DNA from: UBA7662 sp943369355 | Lineage (GTDB): Bacteria > Bacteroidota > Bacteroidia > UBA7662 | Reading direction: 5' to 3' | Length of the DNA stretch: 64,000 nucleotides | Assembly (NCBI GenBank): GCA_943369355.1 | Contig: CALRMX020000002.1 | Location: 398,154 to 462,153 of the forward strand | Shown: positions 51,045 to 61,600 of the stretch, in pieces | Layout of the letters: every line of letters starts with the position of its first letter | How positions within the stretch are numbered: position 1 is the stretch's first letter | The notes under the pieces: generated by a model | What the model saw: the letters and a program-made list of their open reading frames with translations, nothing else | The model's database searches: none | Told to the model about the DNA's origin: nothing | Program-made: the position numbers and the translations under genes

Positions 51045-52916
51045 TTAGGCAGAACGCCAGGGGGTGTGGTGGTAATTTTTGCAATGCGGTCCCATGAATA
51101 GTCGGGCATATACGCGTATGAGCGCAATACCACCAACTACAAAACTGAGCGCACTAAAGAAGGCCATGAGCCATTCGTCTTCGTGTATGTGGCTATACAG
51201 TAGATCTTCTCCGACAAAGCTTGGGCTGATGGGGAAGCCCATTAGGGCCAGTATGGCGAGTAAAAACACAAATCCGAGTTTGGGGTATTCGTATTGATGA
51301 CCGTAATACTGCTGTAAGTCGAAGAACTGCTGTTCTTTTCGGCGCAAGTATTCCAGGCAGGCATAGGCCAATATGGTTCCTGGTACAATTCCTCCCAAGT
51401 ACCACACGATATGGCTTGCGTCGTAATGCTCATTGAACGATGCTGCAAGTGCCAGCCAAGTATGACTCATGGCGATTAGCAGTATGACTAGCCTAGGGTA
51501 TTTTCGTTCGGAGAATGCTTTTAGGACTAACAGCAGGGCGATGCCTGAAAATAGCTCGGGAAGAAAACGTATGACAGCATTCGGTAATATTTCGGTGCGT
51601 GGGTATAACCAAAGCGCAATGCCAAAGCTTAGGGCATAAAACCAAAATACGTTAGTTACTCGCAAAAAGTCGAGTTTATGGCCCAGCTTTTTGAGTGGAG
51701 CAAAAAACAAGCGGTTTACGCCTTCGTCGAGATGCCATTCTTTCAATGAGAGCAGGTACAAGGTGTATTCGATTCGTTTGGGGTAACTGTCTTCGATACT
51801 GTGCTCTCGATTTTTGTGGTGATAGAATTGCTCGCGAATGAGGTAGCTTACCACTGAAGGGCTTACCAGCAGCTGATAACTACGCAGGAAGGCATTGCCA
51901 GCGAAATGAAAGAGCGCCAAGTCGCGTAATCCGATGGCCATTTCGATGAATATTAATCCTATTTGTGCCACCGAGGCGTAGGCAATTTGGCTTTTGGCTG
52001 TGGATTGTACCCGGGCTATGGCGTAGCCAATGGTCGCAGTACTTGCTCCCGTTAATCCAATGAGGATGCGTGCAATAGGTTGATGTTCCCAAAAGGGCCA
52101 AGTGCGCAAAAGCAGGAATACACCAAGATGTACCGACAGCGAGCCATAAAATATGGCACTCGAGGGGGTAGGTCCTTCCATGGCACGTGGCAGCCACGAA
52201 CTGAATGGCAATTGTGCCGACTTGGCTGCTGCGCCTAGCAAAAGCATGAGGGAGATAAACAAAGCAATTCCTCCATGCCGATCGAGTTGCTGATGTACGA
52301 GCTCGTAATTGTTTAGCTGCAGGAAGGGAATGTTGGCCTTCCAGAGGTGATGACTTGCCCACATGGCCAACAGGAGCCCAACATCGCCAATGCGATATAC
52401 CGAAAATACTTTCACTGCATTTCGAACAGGGAGGTACCGATCGCGGTAAAAGGCAATCAGCAAGAAACTCGAGAGGCCAAGCATTTCCCAGCCGATGAAT
52501 AAGGTTTCGAAATTGCCCCCGAAAATCACGACTTGGTAGCCGCTAAAAAAGAAAAGAATAGTGTTAAAGAAACGTTTGTAGCCTTTTTCGCGATGTAAGT
52601 AGTATCGGCTATATAGGGTGATTAACAAGGTTAAAAAGCTCCCTACCAATAAGTAGACGGCAGTTACTTTATCAAAATAGAAGTCAACGATAAAGGCGTT
52701 ATGGGCATCTTGAAATAGGGTAAATGCAGCTAGGTTAATGACCGAGGGACCACTAAATAGCCAATACAAAAGAAAAAGAACTACTCCAGTGAGGTGTGAA
52801 CCTATGGTAATCCAAGCTACTCGAGAAAGTGTTCTTTCGGCCCGTTCTGGTATTATCAAGCTGATGAAGAAACCGATCAGCGGTAGAACGATAAAAAATT
52901 CAAGCCACATTTTCAT
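51045..52916 (-). CDS. dabB: Proton-conducting membrane subunit of a DAB-type inorganic carbon transporter (NuoL-like)
   Basis: A 623-residue membrane protein related to NuoL/MrpA. Visible segments are LGLSSFLLIAFYRDRYLPVRNAVKVFSVYRIGDVGLLLAMW, AAKSAQLPFSSWLPRAMEGPTPSSAIFYGSLSVHLGVFLLLR (functional lysine and proline) and QSTAKSQIAYASVAQIGLI. In the described DAB systems, DabB lets the proton gradient drive DabA, which converts CO2 to bicarbonate. It overlaps dabA by four bases and precedes sulP. No other complex I genes are nearby, which separates it from a real NuoL. Confidence 0.88.
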   Translation of the reverse strand: MKMWLEFFIVLPLIGFFISLIIPERAERTLSRVAWITIGSHLTGVVLFLLYWLFSGPSVINLAAFTLFQDAHNAFIVDFYFDKVTAVYLLVGSFLTLLITLYSRYYLHREKGYKRFFNTILFFFSGYQVVIFGGNFETLFIGWEMLGLSSFLLIAFYRDRYLPVRNAVKVFSVYRIGDVGLLLAMWASHHLWKANIPFLQLNNYELVHQQLDRHGGIALFISLMLLLGAAAKSAQLPFSSWLPRAMEGPTPSSAIFYGSLSVHLGVFLLLRTWPFWEHQPIARILIGLTGASTATIGYAIARVQSTAKSQIAYASVAQIGLIFIEMAIGLRDLALFHFAGNAFLRSYQLLVSPSVVSYLIREQFYHHKNREHSIEDSYPKRIEYTLYLLSLKEWHLDEGVNRLFFAPLKKLGHKLDFLRVTNVFWFYALSFGIALWLYPRTEILPNAVIRFLPELFSGIALLLVLKAFSERKYPRLVILLIAMSHTWLALAASFNEHYDASHIVWYLGGIVPGTILAYACLEYLRRKEQQFFDLQQYYGHQYEYPKLGFVFLLAILALMGFPISPSFVGEDLLYSHIHEDEWLMAFFSALSFVVGGIALIRVYARLFMGPHCKNYHHTPWRSA

Positions 52917-55414
52917 ATTCGCTCCTCTCCGAGCAGCTGCATAACAGGCAGGTTCTCTCTGCTTTTTAATATTTCACTCGTTACCTTTTGTAAAATGGGT
53001 AAATCGAAATGCAAGGGCTGATAATCTTTAAATGCATCGTTTCTAAAGCGATACATTTTACCGTTTTCGGGGTCGATTGCAATCAGGTGAACCCATTCTT
53101 TGCGATACCATTCGAGTGTAGGAACATGTTGCTTCAAGAGGTTGTGCAATTCAAGTGGCGCGCGCTCAACAATCATCAACAAGCGCAGAGGGTCATGAAC
53201 TTCTATCATTTGTGTGGGTAACCCTGGCCTAAGGTCACCATCCATTCCATTGGCTACCCCGATTAGGCCCATTACGTTATGCGGAAGTTTGCTTCCTGCA
53301 CCTAGTTTGTCGGGGTCGACCCGCGAAAAGTAGTACTCGAGATTGATGCCGCCGCAAACTGGTGTTGCTGCTTGTAAAATACCCAGCAGCATAGTGCCAT
53401 CTGGGTCGGTAGCGGCGTCGTAGGAGTTCATGAATGCCCGCCGATCGAGGAATAGATGATCAGTTAGGCTCCTTCGACCGACGATACAAAGGGCATTCGT
53501 AGCATGGTTGAGCTCAGGGCGGGGCTCAAATAAGGATAATGCACGCTCTTTAACTGCTTGATGAACACGGTGCACAGGTTTCTGGAGGTCGATGAGTTCA
53601 AAGCGACGCGCACGTTCTCTCGCATTTTTTTGTAGCGCAATCTCGAAGTTGCCTTTGTTGATTTCGTGCAACTCTTTTTGCCTTGCGCTTAAACCTTTTT
53701 CGTCGTACCAAACAATTTCATCACGAGTGGTATCGTGAAGTGCTGGCACAAAGCGCGTGTTTTCGGGCAAATGAATTGCCCTTTTACTCAGTATCGAGCG
53801 CACTTCGGCATCGTTGGCCATTTCACAGATGGCCCGGGCATTTACAGATCCGGGGCGACCGCTGCAAGCACCGCAGTCGTAGCCTGCGTAGTGCGTATTA
53901 TTTACCGAGCTAGCCCCGTGCGACACGACATAAACAAGCGAAGAAAAGTTGCGAATTAATCCAGTAGAACGAAGGAGCCGCTCGACTCTATCGGCCATTT
54001 CGGCAGTGGTGTAGCCAAGCTGGAGCCCATTTATTTTGTCTCCTTTGTAGTGTAGCTGTATGCTCGACTGAGGCGAGATATGCCGAAAAGATGAAACCAT
54101 TGCAGGACTTTCGCCAGGTCGAAAGATGTTGGCGGCAAGGCGCACTGCTGAGACAAAACCAAGGGTTTGGGCGATAATCCAGCCTCCAAAAAGACCGTGA
54201 CTGCTCTTGGAAAAGTGTTGGTCTTTTTTGTTGGTAATTTTCTTTTTACCACGGCTTGGAAGCTCCTGAATCACGTAAGCTGGCTGCATAGGAGCAGGAC
54301 AAATTTTGGTCAAAAATTTTCCGCCAACGGGTTGATACATGGCGTCGATTTGGAAGAAGCCGGGAGTGCCGAAAGTCGCTGCATGCTGATCAAGCTCTTC
54401 TATGTGGCGCCGTAAAGAACACTCTCTATCGTCGATGCAAAAGAATGCCTGAAAACTACTTCCCGACCTATTGGTAGGTTGAGCCGTTTGCTGAATACCG
54501 CTCAAAACTTGATCGTAATACGTCCACTCAAGTGCTTCTTGCCATTTTGCTAATGGGTGAAAGGGAAATACTTGCTCTGTTTTAGCCAAATATGCAGGTG
54601 GGTCGTCGGTATGGCCTTCCATAAGCGGCGTAAAATGGTTGCCTAAGCGTTGGTATAGTGCATCTAGTTCGAGGAGGAGTTCGAAAATCAGAAATTCGCG
54701 TAAGCTTATTTTGCGGTGGTCGAGCAGACTTTCCGGTTGCAACGCTAAGGTGGCCACCATACCTGACCATCCAGGGTGTGCAAAGGCCATGTCCATCAAA
54801 TACGGTCCATAAAACTGTTCTGGCCCCACGATTAGCGCCAAAAGGCGAGATAGACTTAAGCCAGGTTGTTTCAATAAGGCACGAACACGTTTGTGTTTGA
54901 AAATGCGGTAGTAGCTCTGACGGTCAACTTCTCGCAAAGAAGCTAAAAAGCCTTTTGTTGAGATGGGGAATTGCCAAGTAGAAAAGCCTTGATCGAGATA
55001 GCTGCCTACGGTACGAAAAAGGAGGGGATGTACCGATTTATCGAGATTAATCTGGTATTTCTTATGCCATTGACCCCGAATACAGCCAATCTTTCCCGAC
55101 CAACTGGTTTGGAGATTTTTAAGGTCGGCAACTTCTGTTTCGAGCTTACTGTTGCCTAGTACATTTTGTTTGACAAGTTGCTCGGGCAGGATATACCCAT
55201 TTTCGAGGGCGTGGTTGTAGTATGCGGGCGACGCATAGGTTTGATAGCCAAAAAGTGTACTGGCTTCTGCCAGTGCCTCGTGGAATGGCCTGTCTTGAAA
55301 GGCATGTAAAGTATTGTGATGCACAAAGTCCTTTAGCGGAGCTTGTGCCGGTAAATAGTGCTGCAGTTCATGAAGCCAATGCGCTTCATCGAACACAGCG
55401 GATGATGTTTTCAT
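52913..55414 (-). CDS. dabA: DUF2309/UPF0753 protein, DabA-type inorganic carbon transporter subunit
   Basis: An 833-residue cytoplasmic partner of DabB. The zinc-site residues are visible: C326-x-D328 in FFCIDDRECSLRRHIEEL, H499 in VVSHGASSVNN, and C514 in GYDCGACSGRPGSVNARAICEMAND. The spacings (173 between the first Cys and the His, 15 between the His and the second Cys) equal those I recall for the active residues of characterised Halothiobacillus DabA. Family knowledge: DabAB acts as an energy-coupled carbonic anhydrase that accumulates bicarbonate. It is the first large gene of the operon. Confidence 0.9.
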   Translation of the reverse strand: MKTSSAVFDEAHWLHELQHYLPAQAPLKDFVHHNTLHAFQDRPFHEALAEASTLFGYQTYASPAYYNHALENGYILPEQLVKQNVLGNSKLETEVADLKNLQTSWSGKIGCIRGQWHKKYQINLDKSVHPLLFRTVGSYLDQGFSTWQFPISTKGFLASLREVDRQSYYRIFKHKRVRALLKQPGLSLSRLLALIVGPEQFYGPYLMDMAFAHPGWSGMVATLALQPESLLDHRKISLREFLIFELLLELDALYQRLGNHFTPLMEGHTDDPPAYLAKTEQVFPFHPLAKWQEALEWTYYDQVLSGIQQTAQPTNRSGSSFQAFFCIDDRECSLRRHIEELDQHAATFGTPGFFQIDAMYQPVGGKFLTKICPAPMQPAYVIQELPSRGKKKITNKKDQHFSKSSHGLFGGWIIAQTLGFVSAVRLAANIFRPGESPAMVSSFRHISPQSSIQLHYKGDKINGLQLGYTTAEMADRVERLLRSTGLIRNFSSLVYVVSHGASSVNNTHYAGYDCGACSGRPGSVNARAICEMANDAEVRSILSKRAIHLPENTRFVPALHDTTRDEIVWYDEKGLSARQKELHEINKGNFEIALQKNARERARRFELIDLQKPVHRVHQAVKERALSLFEPRPELNHATNALCIVGRRSLTDHLFLDRRAFMNSYDAATDPDGTMLLGILQAATPVCGGINLEYYFSRVDPDKLGAGSKLPHNVMGLIGVANGMDGDLRPGLPTQMIEVHDPLRLLMIVERAPLELHNLLKQHVPTLEWYRKEWVHLIAIDPENGKMYRFRNDAFKDYQPLHFDLPILQKVTSEILKSRENLPVMQLLGEERI

Positions 55415-55471
55415 GAAAATTCGGTTTAAATAAAAAGTCGTTGATACAGCGGTGCTGAATGGTGTTGACTT

Positions 55472-55852
55472 TTATTCAATCTCCGATTTCCACGTGCAAT
55501 GTAAAATGTAAAGTGCTGGCTGTAAGGCAGAAATGCTTGGCCTCGACCTTTCTATCAACGAAAAAGCAAAACCTCTTGTTGATAGAAAATCTATGTTTGA
55601 ATTAACCTTGTCAAATTCAGAGAACTCTTTTGACTCGTTTTCTTCTTCGGAATGCTCACTTTCTTCGGCTGAATTACTTTCTACCAGCGCTCCCAGTTTA
55701 TCCGATAACGGGAAAGAGAAAGGATCTTGGTGGTTTATTTCACCATAAAATGAAATCGTATAGGGATGATTCGGGTATACCTTTTCTTGTTCTGCCGATG
55801 CTGCGGTAGAAAATAGAAGCGTTAAAAGCCAAAGTAAAGTCTGGATAATCAC
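55472..55852 (-). CDS. Small acidic secreted protein, function unknown
   Basis: A 126-residue protein starting at GTG 55852. It has a signal peptide (IIQTLLWLLTLLFSTAASA) and a mature part with a strongly acidic serine/glutamate stretch (about 60-82: SNSAEESEHSEEENESKEF). It is not recognised as any family. It lies 57 bases upstream of dabA on the same strand with no obvious promoter between, so it may belong to the DAB operon; it could also be an independent gene. Low similarity evidence means only the signal peptide and composition support it. Confidence 0.55.
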   Translation of the reverse strand: MIIQTLLWLLTLLFSTAASAEQEKVYPNHPYTISFYGEINHQDPFSFPLSDKLGALVESNSAEESEHSEEENESKEFSEFDKVNSNIDFLSTRGFAFSLIERSRPSISALQPALYILHCTWKSEIE

Positions 55853-55898
55853 TGGCTGAATCGCGGTAAAGGTAGAAATATGTTTAACGCTGGCAAAA

Positions 55899-56501
55899 TC
55901 AATCTGCTACAATCAATTTACCGGTAAGGAATCCACTGTTGTCGGGTAGATAAAGCTTCCAGATATACGTTCCTTTTTCTACTTGGCCACGTTGAAGCTC
56001 AAATTCGCCGTTTTCACTGCTCGATTCCCAAATCGGTTGTCCATAGAGATTTAGCAGCTGAAGCATGCTTATGCCCTCTTTGGTGCTTCGATACACCAAT
56101 TTCGCAGGGAACACAAGAGGATGTGGTTGCCAACGTGCCGAATTGTTGGGGAGTGCATTAAAACTTACGCTTAGTGCCTGTGAAAAGTTGCGAGGTCCGA
56201 GTTCAAGCCTGTAGAAATAGGTTGTGCTTTCGGGTGGTAAGCTGTCCTGAAAGGTATAGGTTACGGCCTTGCTGAGGTCGCCGCAAACTCCAGGAATGTG
56301 ATGAATTTCGGCAATAGCTATACTGTCGGTTCCCCGATATACGCTGATACCGTTACACAAACTGCCGGCATCTAGTGTCCAGCTGAGGAGTACACCGGTG
56401 GAGGTGGTAGTTGCACTGAAGCGACTGAGAATCACCGTTTGTGCGTGTATCGAGCTTGAAATGCTCATGAAAAGTAACAGTAAGTACTTCATCAAGAGCA
56501 A
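55899..56501 (-). CDS. Secreted FnIII-like protein, uncharacterised
   Basis: A 200-residue protein with a signal peptide (KYLLLLFMSISSSIHAQ). One fibronectin type III-like domain spans about 22-118 (SWTLDAGSLCNGISVYRG, STTYFYRLELG). The C-terminal segment (LQLLNLYGQPIWESSSENGEFELQRGQVEKGTYIWKLYL, cited by its part NLYGQPIWESSSENG) resembles T9SS sorting domains. The start may be the ATG at 56492 rather than 56501. It lies 24 bases after the TPR regulator gene and is probably co-transcribed. Confidence 0.7.
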   Translation of the reverse strand: MLLMKYLLLLFMSISSSIHAQTVILSRFSATTTSTGVLLSWTLDAGSLCNGISVYRGTDSIAIAEIHHIPGVCGDLSKAVTYTFQDSLPPESTTYFYRLELGPRNFSQALSVSFNALPNNSARWQPHPLVFPAKLVYRSTKEGISMLQLLNLYGQPIWESSSENGEFELQRGQVEKGTYIWKLYLPDNSGFLTGKLIVAD

Positions 56502-56525
56502 TAACGTATTTCGAAGTCGAAAGTG

Positions 56526-58331
56526 TCAATAACGCAAGAGAAAATTGTGCAGGTCTTCTTCTGGCCCTAAGCCCAATTTTTTTCTCAACCGATTGCGGCT
56601 TTTGTTTACCCCGGGGATGGTGATCATTTTAATGCGTGCAATTTCCTTTGAGCTCATGTTCAAACGGATGTAAGTGCACAGTTTCAGTTCTTCCTGGGTT
56701 AAGTCGGGGAAGTCGCGCTGCAGGGTAGGTATGAAGTCTTTGGCGCTGTCGTCTTGGCCTGGCGAACCAGCGAGACTTGTTTCCTCAAGTCGGTTGATGT
56801 TTTTGAGGGTGGTTTCTAGTTTGGTTTTGACTTCAGCCGGAAATTGATCGATGGGGTTGAGCGCGTCGGTGAGTGTTTTAATCAATTTGTTCTTCACCTC
56901 AATGCGGTACTCTTTGGCCATTACGGCCTGCTGGTGTGCTTTTTTGCTGTCTTCCAATTGGCGTTGGTTGGCCGCTGCAATTTGACTTTGCAGTTCTAGT
57001 TCCTTTTCCTGTAATATTTTATCTCTTTGAAGCAGTTGAAGTTCATTGTCTTTGGCGAGTAAGTTTAGTTCTCTGATACGGTCTTGTTGTTTGAGCAATC
57101 TATTTCGGTTCGAATAAATGAAAAGGAGCATAATCAGAAAGACGAAAAAACCGATACCAGCCGACATGGCTATGTACAACTGATAACGTGTTGCGTCTTC
57201 CTCCTTTTCGAGTTTATTGAGCTCCAGAGAGGTTTCGTGCATCACCGATATTGCAGCGAGCTGTTTGTAATTTTCTTCTTTTTCGATTTCCATCCAGCGT
57301 TTCATTACGCGGACGTATTGTTCCAAGGCTTGTATTTGTAAAGCTTGACCACCGATTTGACTAATTATTTGAAGTCGTAGTTCTGCATTCTCTGGCAAAA
57401 CATGACGTTCTGGGTCTTTTTCATACAAGCTGTCAGATAGGGCCAGGTACCTATCGGCCTGAGTTCGGTCGTTCAATCGGAGATATAAACGGGCCAACGA
57501 CAAGGCTGCTGAAGAGGCCGAAGGGGCATCCCCTACGCTAGTTGAATAGGCGTAGTCTTTTGATAAATAGGCGATTGCACTGTTGTTTTGTCCCAATAAA
57601 GTGTAGATATCGCCTATATTTCCGTACACGTACCCCACTTTTTCGAATCGGTTATCGGCCATGCCTAACGCATTATGAAAGGCCTGTAAAGCAGCTTCAT
57701 ATTTTTTTTGACGCTTGTATACGATGCCAATATCGTTTTGCAGTTGAATGCGGTAATTGTTGTCTTGCGTTACTATAGGTAGCTGTAGGCCTCGTTGTGC
57801 GTACATCAGCGCTATCTCCAGTTTTCCAGCGTAGATTTCTACTTTCGCCAGCTCATGGTATACCCGATAGGGCAGGTCGCTATTTTTAAGTTTGCCGGTA
57901 TAGCGTAACGCTTCGCTGTAGTTTTCTTTTGCTTTCTCGTAGTCGTTAAATCGATGAAATAGCCAACCTATGGCCAAATACGCTTCTACTAAGTCGAGGT
58001 CAGAATTTGCTTTTTTGGCAATTTCTAACGAACGGTGAAAGTTGAGCATGGCTGGCCCAAAAGTTTTTAAATCGCAATAGCGCCAACCAAGGTCGCGATA
58101 GGCAATGGCCAGTTCTGCCGAAGGTTTGAGACTACGTTCAACAAATTGCAGTGCTCGTCCAGCACTATCGAGGAGCTCAGGACTATAATCTGAGGCTACT
58201 CCAAGCAGTGCACCCCATTTATTTAGGGCTGTCATAGGCTCATTTTCACCAGCGATACGCTCATTTTCTATACCGTTACAAGAAAACAGCATCAGAAATG
58301 AAAACAAAAGTGCTATTAATCTAAAATTCAT
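56526..58331 (-). CDS. TPR-containing membrane regulator with LuxR-type helix-turn-helix
   Basis: A 601-residue protein. A signal or lipobox-like N-terminus (LIALLFSFLMLFSC) is followed by tetratricopeptide repeats (about 45-310: LDLVEAYLAIGWLFHRFNDYEKAKENYSEAL, VGYVYGNIGDIYTLLGQNNSAIAYLSKDYAYS). One transmembrane segment near 388-408 (LYIAMSAGIGFFVFLIMLLFIY) leads to a coiled coil (410-480). The C-terminal LuxR-like domain reads LTQEELKLCTYIRLNMSSKEIARIKMITIPGVNKSRNRLRKKLGL. It senses something outside and presumably regulates transcription from the membrane. The target is unknown; the adjacent secreted protein could be one. Confidence 0.85.
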   Translation of the reverse strand: MNFRLIALLFSFLMLFSCNGIENERIAGENEPMTALNKWGALLGVASDYSPELLDSAGRALQFVERSLKPSAELAIAYRDLGWRYCDLKTFGPAMLNFHRSLEIAKKANSDLDLVEAYLAIGWLFHRFNDYEKAKENYSEALRYTGKLKNSDLPYRVYHELAKVEIYAGKLEIALMYAQRGLQLPIVTQDNNYRIQLQNDIGIVYKRQKKYEAALQAFHNALGMADNRFEKVGYVYGNIGDIYTLLGQNNSAIAYLSKDYAYSTSVGDAPSASSAALSLARLYLRLNDRTQADRYLALSDSLYEKDPERHVLPENAELRLQIISQIGGQALQIQALEQYVRVMKRWMEIEKEENYKQLAAISVMHETSLELNKLEKEEDATRYQLYIAMSAGIGFFVFLIMLLFIYSNRNRLLKQQDRIRELNLLAKDNELQLLQRDKILQEKELELQSQIAAANQRQLEDSKKAHQQAVMAKEYRIEVKNKLIKTLTDALNPIDQFPAEVKTKLETTLKNINRLEETSLAGSPGQDDSAKDFIPTLQRDFPDLTQEELKLCTYIRLNMSSKEIARIKMITIPGVNKSRNRLRKKLGLGPEEDLHNFLLRY

Positions 58332-58427
58332 CGAAATATGACCTAGTTCATCGCAATTAACTGCCGTCTCATCGATTTTCCAAGTTTGTCATATTGTTGT
58401 CATAGCTGGAGAAAGTCTCAAAGCTAT

Positions 58428-58435
58428 TATTTTTG
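58428..58435 (+). promoter_or_regulatory. -7 promoter element TATTTTTG upstream of the giant repeat gene
   Basis: An exact TAnnTTTG match in the 282-bp gap between the divergent TPR regulator and the giant gene. It lies 178 bases before the preferred ATG (58614), so either the leader is long or translation begins earlier in the same open frame (ATG at 58536, 58581 or 58593). Nothing else is recognised in the gap. Confidence 0.45.
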
Positions 58436-58613
58436 TTTCGTTGATGGACGTATTCCAAAATTGGGAAATTACTTCAACAGCAAGTTGAGCAATTCTGTGG
58501 ATAACAAAGTTGCGATACAAGTTAACTGGCCAGTAATGATACAAAAATTGATAAAAACGACGGTTTTAACGACTGCAGGGATGCGTGTCGCTATGCCGTT
58601 TGTCTCATCTCCT

Positions 58614-61600
58614 ATGACTAAACTATTACCTGTTCATCGTTTGACAGCCGTTAAGAAGCTGTTTTTGGTAGTTGGTCTGCTCTTGTCGCAAATGGTGAAC
58701 TTTTCAGCCGTTTTCGCACAATCGGGCGTTCGTACAGTGTATGACGTCAACAACCAGTCGCTCATCATGCAAACCAAGAACAATGTGGTTGGTGATGGAC
58801 GTTCCAACAATAATATTGTTCGTTTCTCGAATGTGGTTACGGTTGATGGACAGGTGATCGACGCTGTCGTTACTACAACTTTGAGTAATGCCACCATTGG
58901 TACCTACGATTCGGACAATAGTCCGTCGAACATCACAGCCTTTTTCCAACCTAATATTTCTTCTACCACAAATTCGGCTGGATTTGCGTCGTTTTTGATT
59001 GAATTTTATAAGGGGGGAACATATACCGGCGTAGGCACCGGCACGAGGGTCACTCTCCAAAATCTAGTGATAAATGCCTACGACATTGATGGCGGAGGAA
59101 GCTTACAAGAATTTCAAGAATTTAGAGGATTCGCCACGTCTGATCTTGGTCAAAATAGCGTATTAACTTCTGCCGTTCAAAGCGATGGATCGGTGCGGTT
59201 TACGTCTACCACAGAACAAAACCTAGATATTTACCAAGACAGATTCCGAGTTCGGACAGCTTATCCATCGGCTTCTGCGGTTTTGGTAAAAATGGGTACT
59301 GTAAATGGTAACGGACAGAGCCGCCAATTTGCCATTGATTTGAGCTTAGGGCCAAATTGGACGAGTCCGCCCACTACCAGCCCTTCGCCAGCGCCCATAA
59401 TCACCTACAGCACACTGGTATTTAACGAAGCTGCCGCAAATAATGGTTCTATAGGTAATAGTGCCACACTGACACTTTCCAACAACAAAACTTTTGCAGG
59501 TACTAACGGTACAGCTTTGCCGGGGGTAACTTTTACCAATGTCCCCGCTGGTTTAACCGCTAGCTTGATACGGAATAGTACCACTACAGCTACTTTGAGT
59601 TTTACTGGCAATGCCTCCAATCATGCCAATGCCAACGATGTTAGCAATGTTGGAATTTCTTTGGGCAATACAGCATTTACAGGAGGAAATGCCGCAGGAG
59701 TAACGAATGCGACGAGAGGTGATTTAGTCCTTAATTTTAACAGTAGCGCAACGCAACTTGGCATACTCACACAGCCTTCTGCTACCGCCCAGAACAATGT
59801 TGCGTTTTCGCAACAGCCTGTAGTAAAGCTGCTTGATGCCGCTGGGCAAGCTTTTGCGCAAGCGGGAGTTGTTGTAACTGCCAGTATTGCATCTGGAGGA
59901 GGTACACTTGGAGGCACGATAACCGCAACAACGAATGCAAGTGGTCAAGCTGTTTTCACCAATTTAACTATTACCGGAACTGCTGGTAATCGCACTTTGT
60001 CGTTCACAGCCACAGGCTTAAGCTCGGTTACCTCATCTACCATCAATATTACCGCTGGCAACGCGGCCCGTTTGTTGGTTACGACAGAGCCAAGTGCAAC
60101 GGCTCAAAGCGGTATCAACTTTCCAACGCAGCCAGTGGTTCGTCTCGTCGATATCAGTGGCAACAATGTAAGCACAACCGGAACTCCAATTACTGCGAGT
60201 ATTTTAACAGGTGGCGGTAGTTTGGCAGGAACTGCTACTGTTAATACTGCTTCTGGTGTATCTACTTTCACTGGTTTGAATATTACTGGTCTGGTAGGGG
60301 CTAGAACTTTGTTATTTAGTTCTGCAGGTTTAGTGCCCGATACTTCTGCCAATATTAATTTGACGGCAGGTACGGCTGCTCGTATTCTCATTACCACAGA
60401 GCCTAGCGCTACTGTCCAAAACGCAATTGATTTTCCTCAACAGCCCGTGGTTCAACTGGTCGACGGAGCTGGCAATTTCGTGTCTCAAAGTGGTCAAGCC
60501 ATAGTCGTGGCCGTGTTAACAGGTGCAGGTACCTTGAGTGGTACCACATCAATTAATACCAATGCAAATGGTCAGGCTGTATTCACCAATTTGCGATTGA
60601 CTGGGGCAGCAGGCGTAAGAACATTGCGTTTTACACGTACTGGTCTTACTCCTGATACCTCGGCTAATGTAAATGTTACAGCAGGCACCCCAACTAAACT
60701 GGCTATTATAACGCAACCGAGTACTTCGGCGCAAGTAGGAGTAGCTTTTGCACAGCAGCCGGTCATTGAAGTTAGAGACGCTAACGACAATCCTGTTTTA
60801 GTTTCGGGTAGAAGTATTTCCGTTGCCATAGCCTCGGGTGGGGGTACATTGGGTGGTACTGTTACTGGCACTACCAATGCCCAAGGTCGTGTGACTTTTT
60901 CCGGTTTAAACATCATTGGAACTACCGGTAATAGAACATTGAGCTTTACCAGTTCAGGACTTACGGCTGTGACCTCAGGAACCATTGCTGTGGCAGTTGG
61001 TTCGGCAGCCAGACTTGCAATCACCACTGAACCACCAGCAACAGCTACCAATGGGGTCAATTTTGCAACCAATACCGTAGTACGCTTACAGGATGCAGGA
61101 GGAAACAACGTCAGTCAAACCAATGTACCGATCACGATAGGTATTCTCAACGGCGCAGGAACACTGAGTGGTACACTAACTCGTAATACTGATGCTTCCG
61201 GAATTGCAACCTTCAGTGACCTCCGCATTACGGGTTTAATTGGTGTTCGCAATTTATTGGCGAGTTCAGGGGCACTTGTTCCAGATACATCTACCAACAT
61301 CAATGTAGTGGTAGGAGCTTTGGCAGGAATAAGAATTACAACAGAACCTAGTGCGAATGCCCAAAATGACATTAACTTTTCCCAGCAACCTGTTGTTCAA
61401 CTAGTAGATGTAAGCGGTAACAATGTAAGTACGGCAGGTACCAATATTGTCGCGAGCATACTTACTGGCGGGGGAACTTTGTCAGGTACTACTACAATAG
61501 CAACCAATGCTTCGGGTGCTGCGGTATTTACCAATCTTAAAATAACTGGCATTCAAGGTGTACGTACGTTACTATTTACGTCAGGCGCTTTAAGAGATAC

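Noticed and set aside
51045..52916. NuoL subunit of respiratory complex I
   Set aside because: No other nuo genes are adjacent, and it overlaps a DUF2309 gene, the pattern of dabAB.
59990..60010. Possible frameshift in the giant gene
   Set aside because: On re-reading across the line boundary, the frame continues as RTLSFTATG. Spot checks at about 59400, 60183, 61020, 62043, 63543 and 63783 are all in the same frame.
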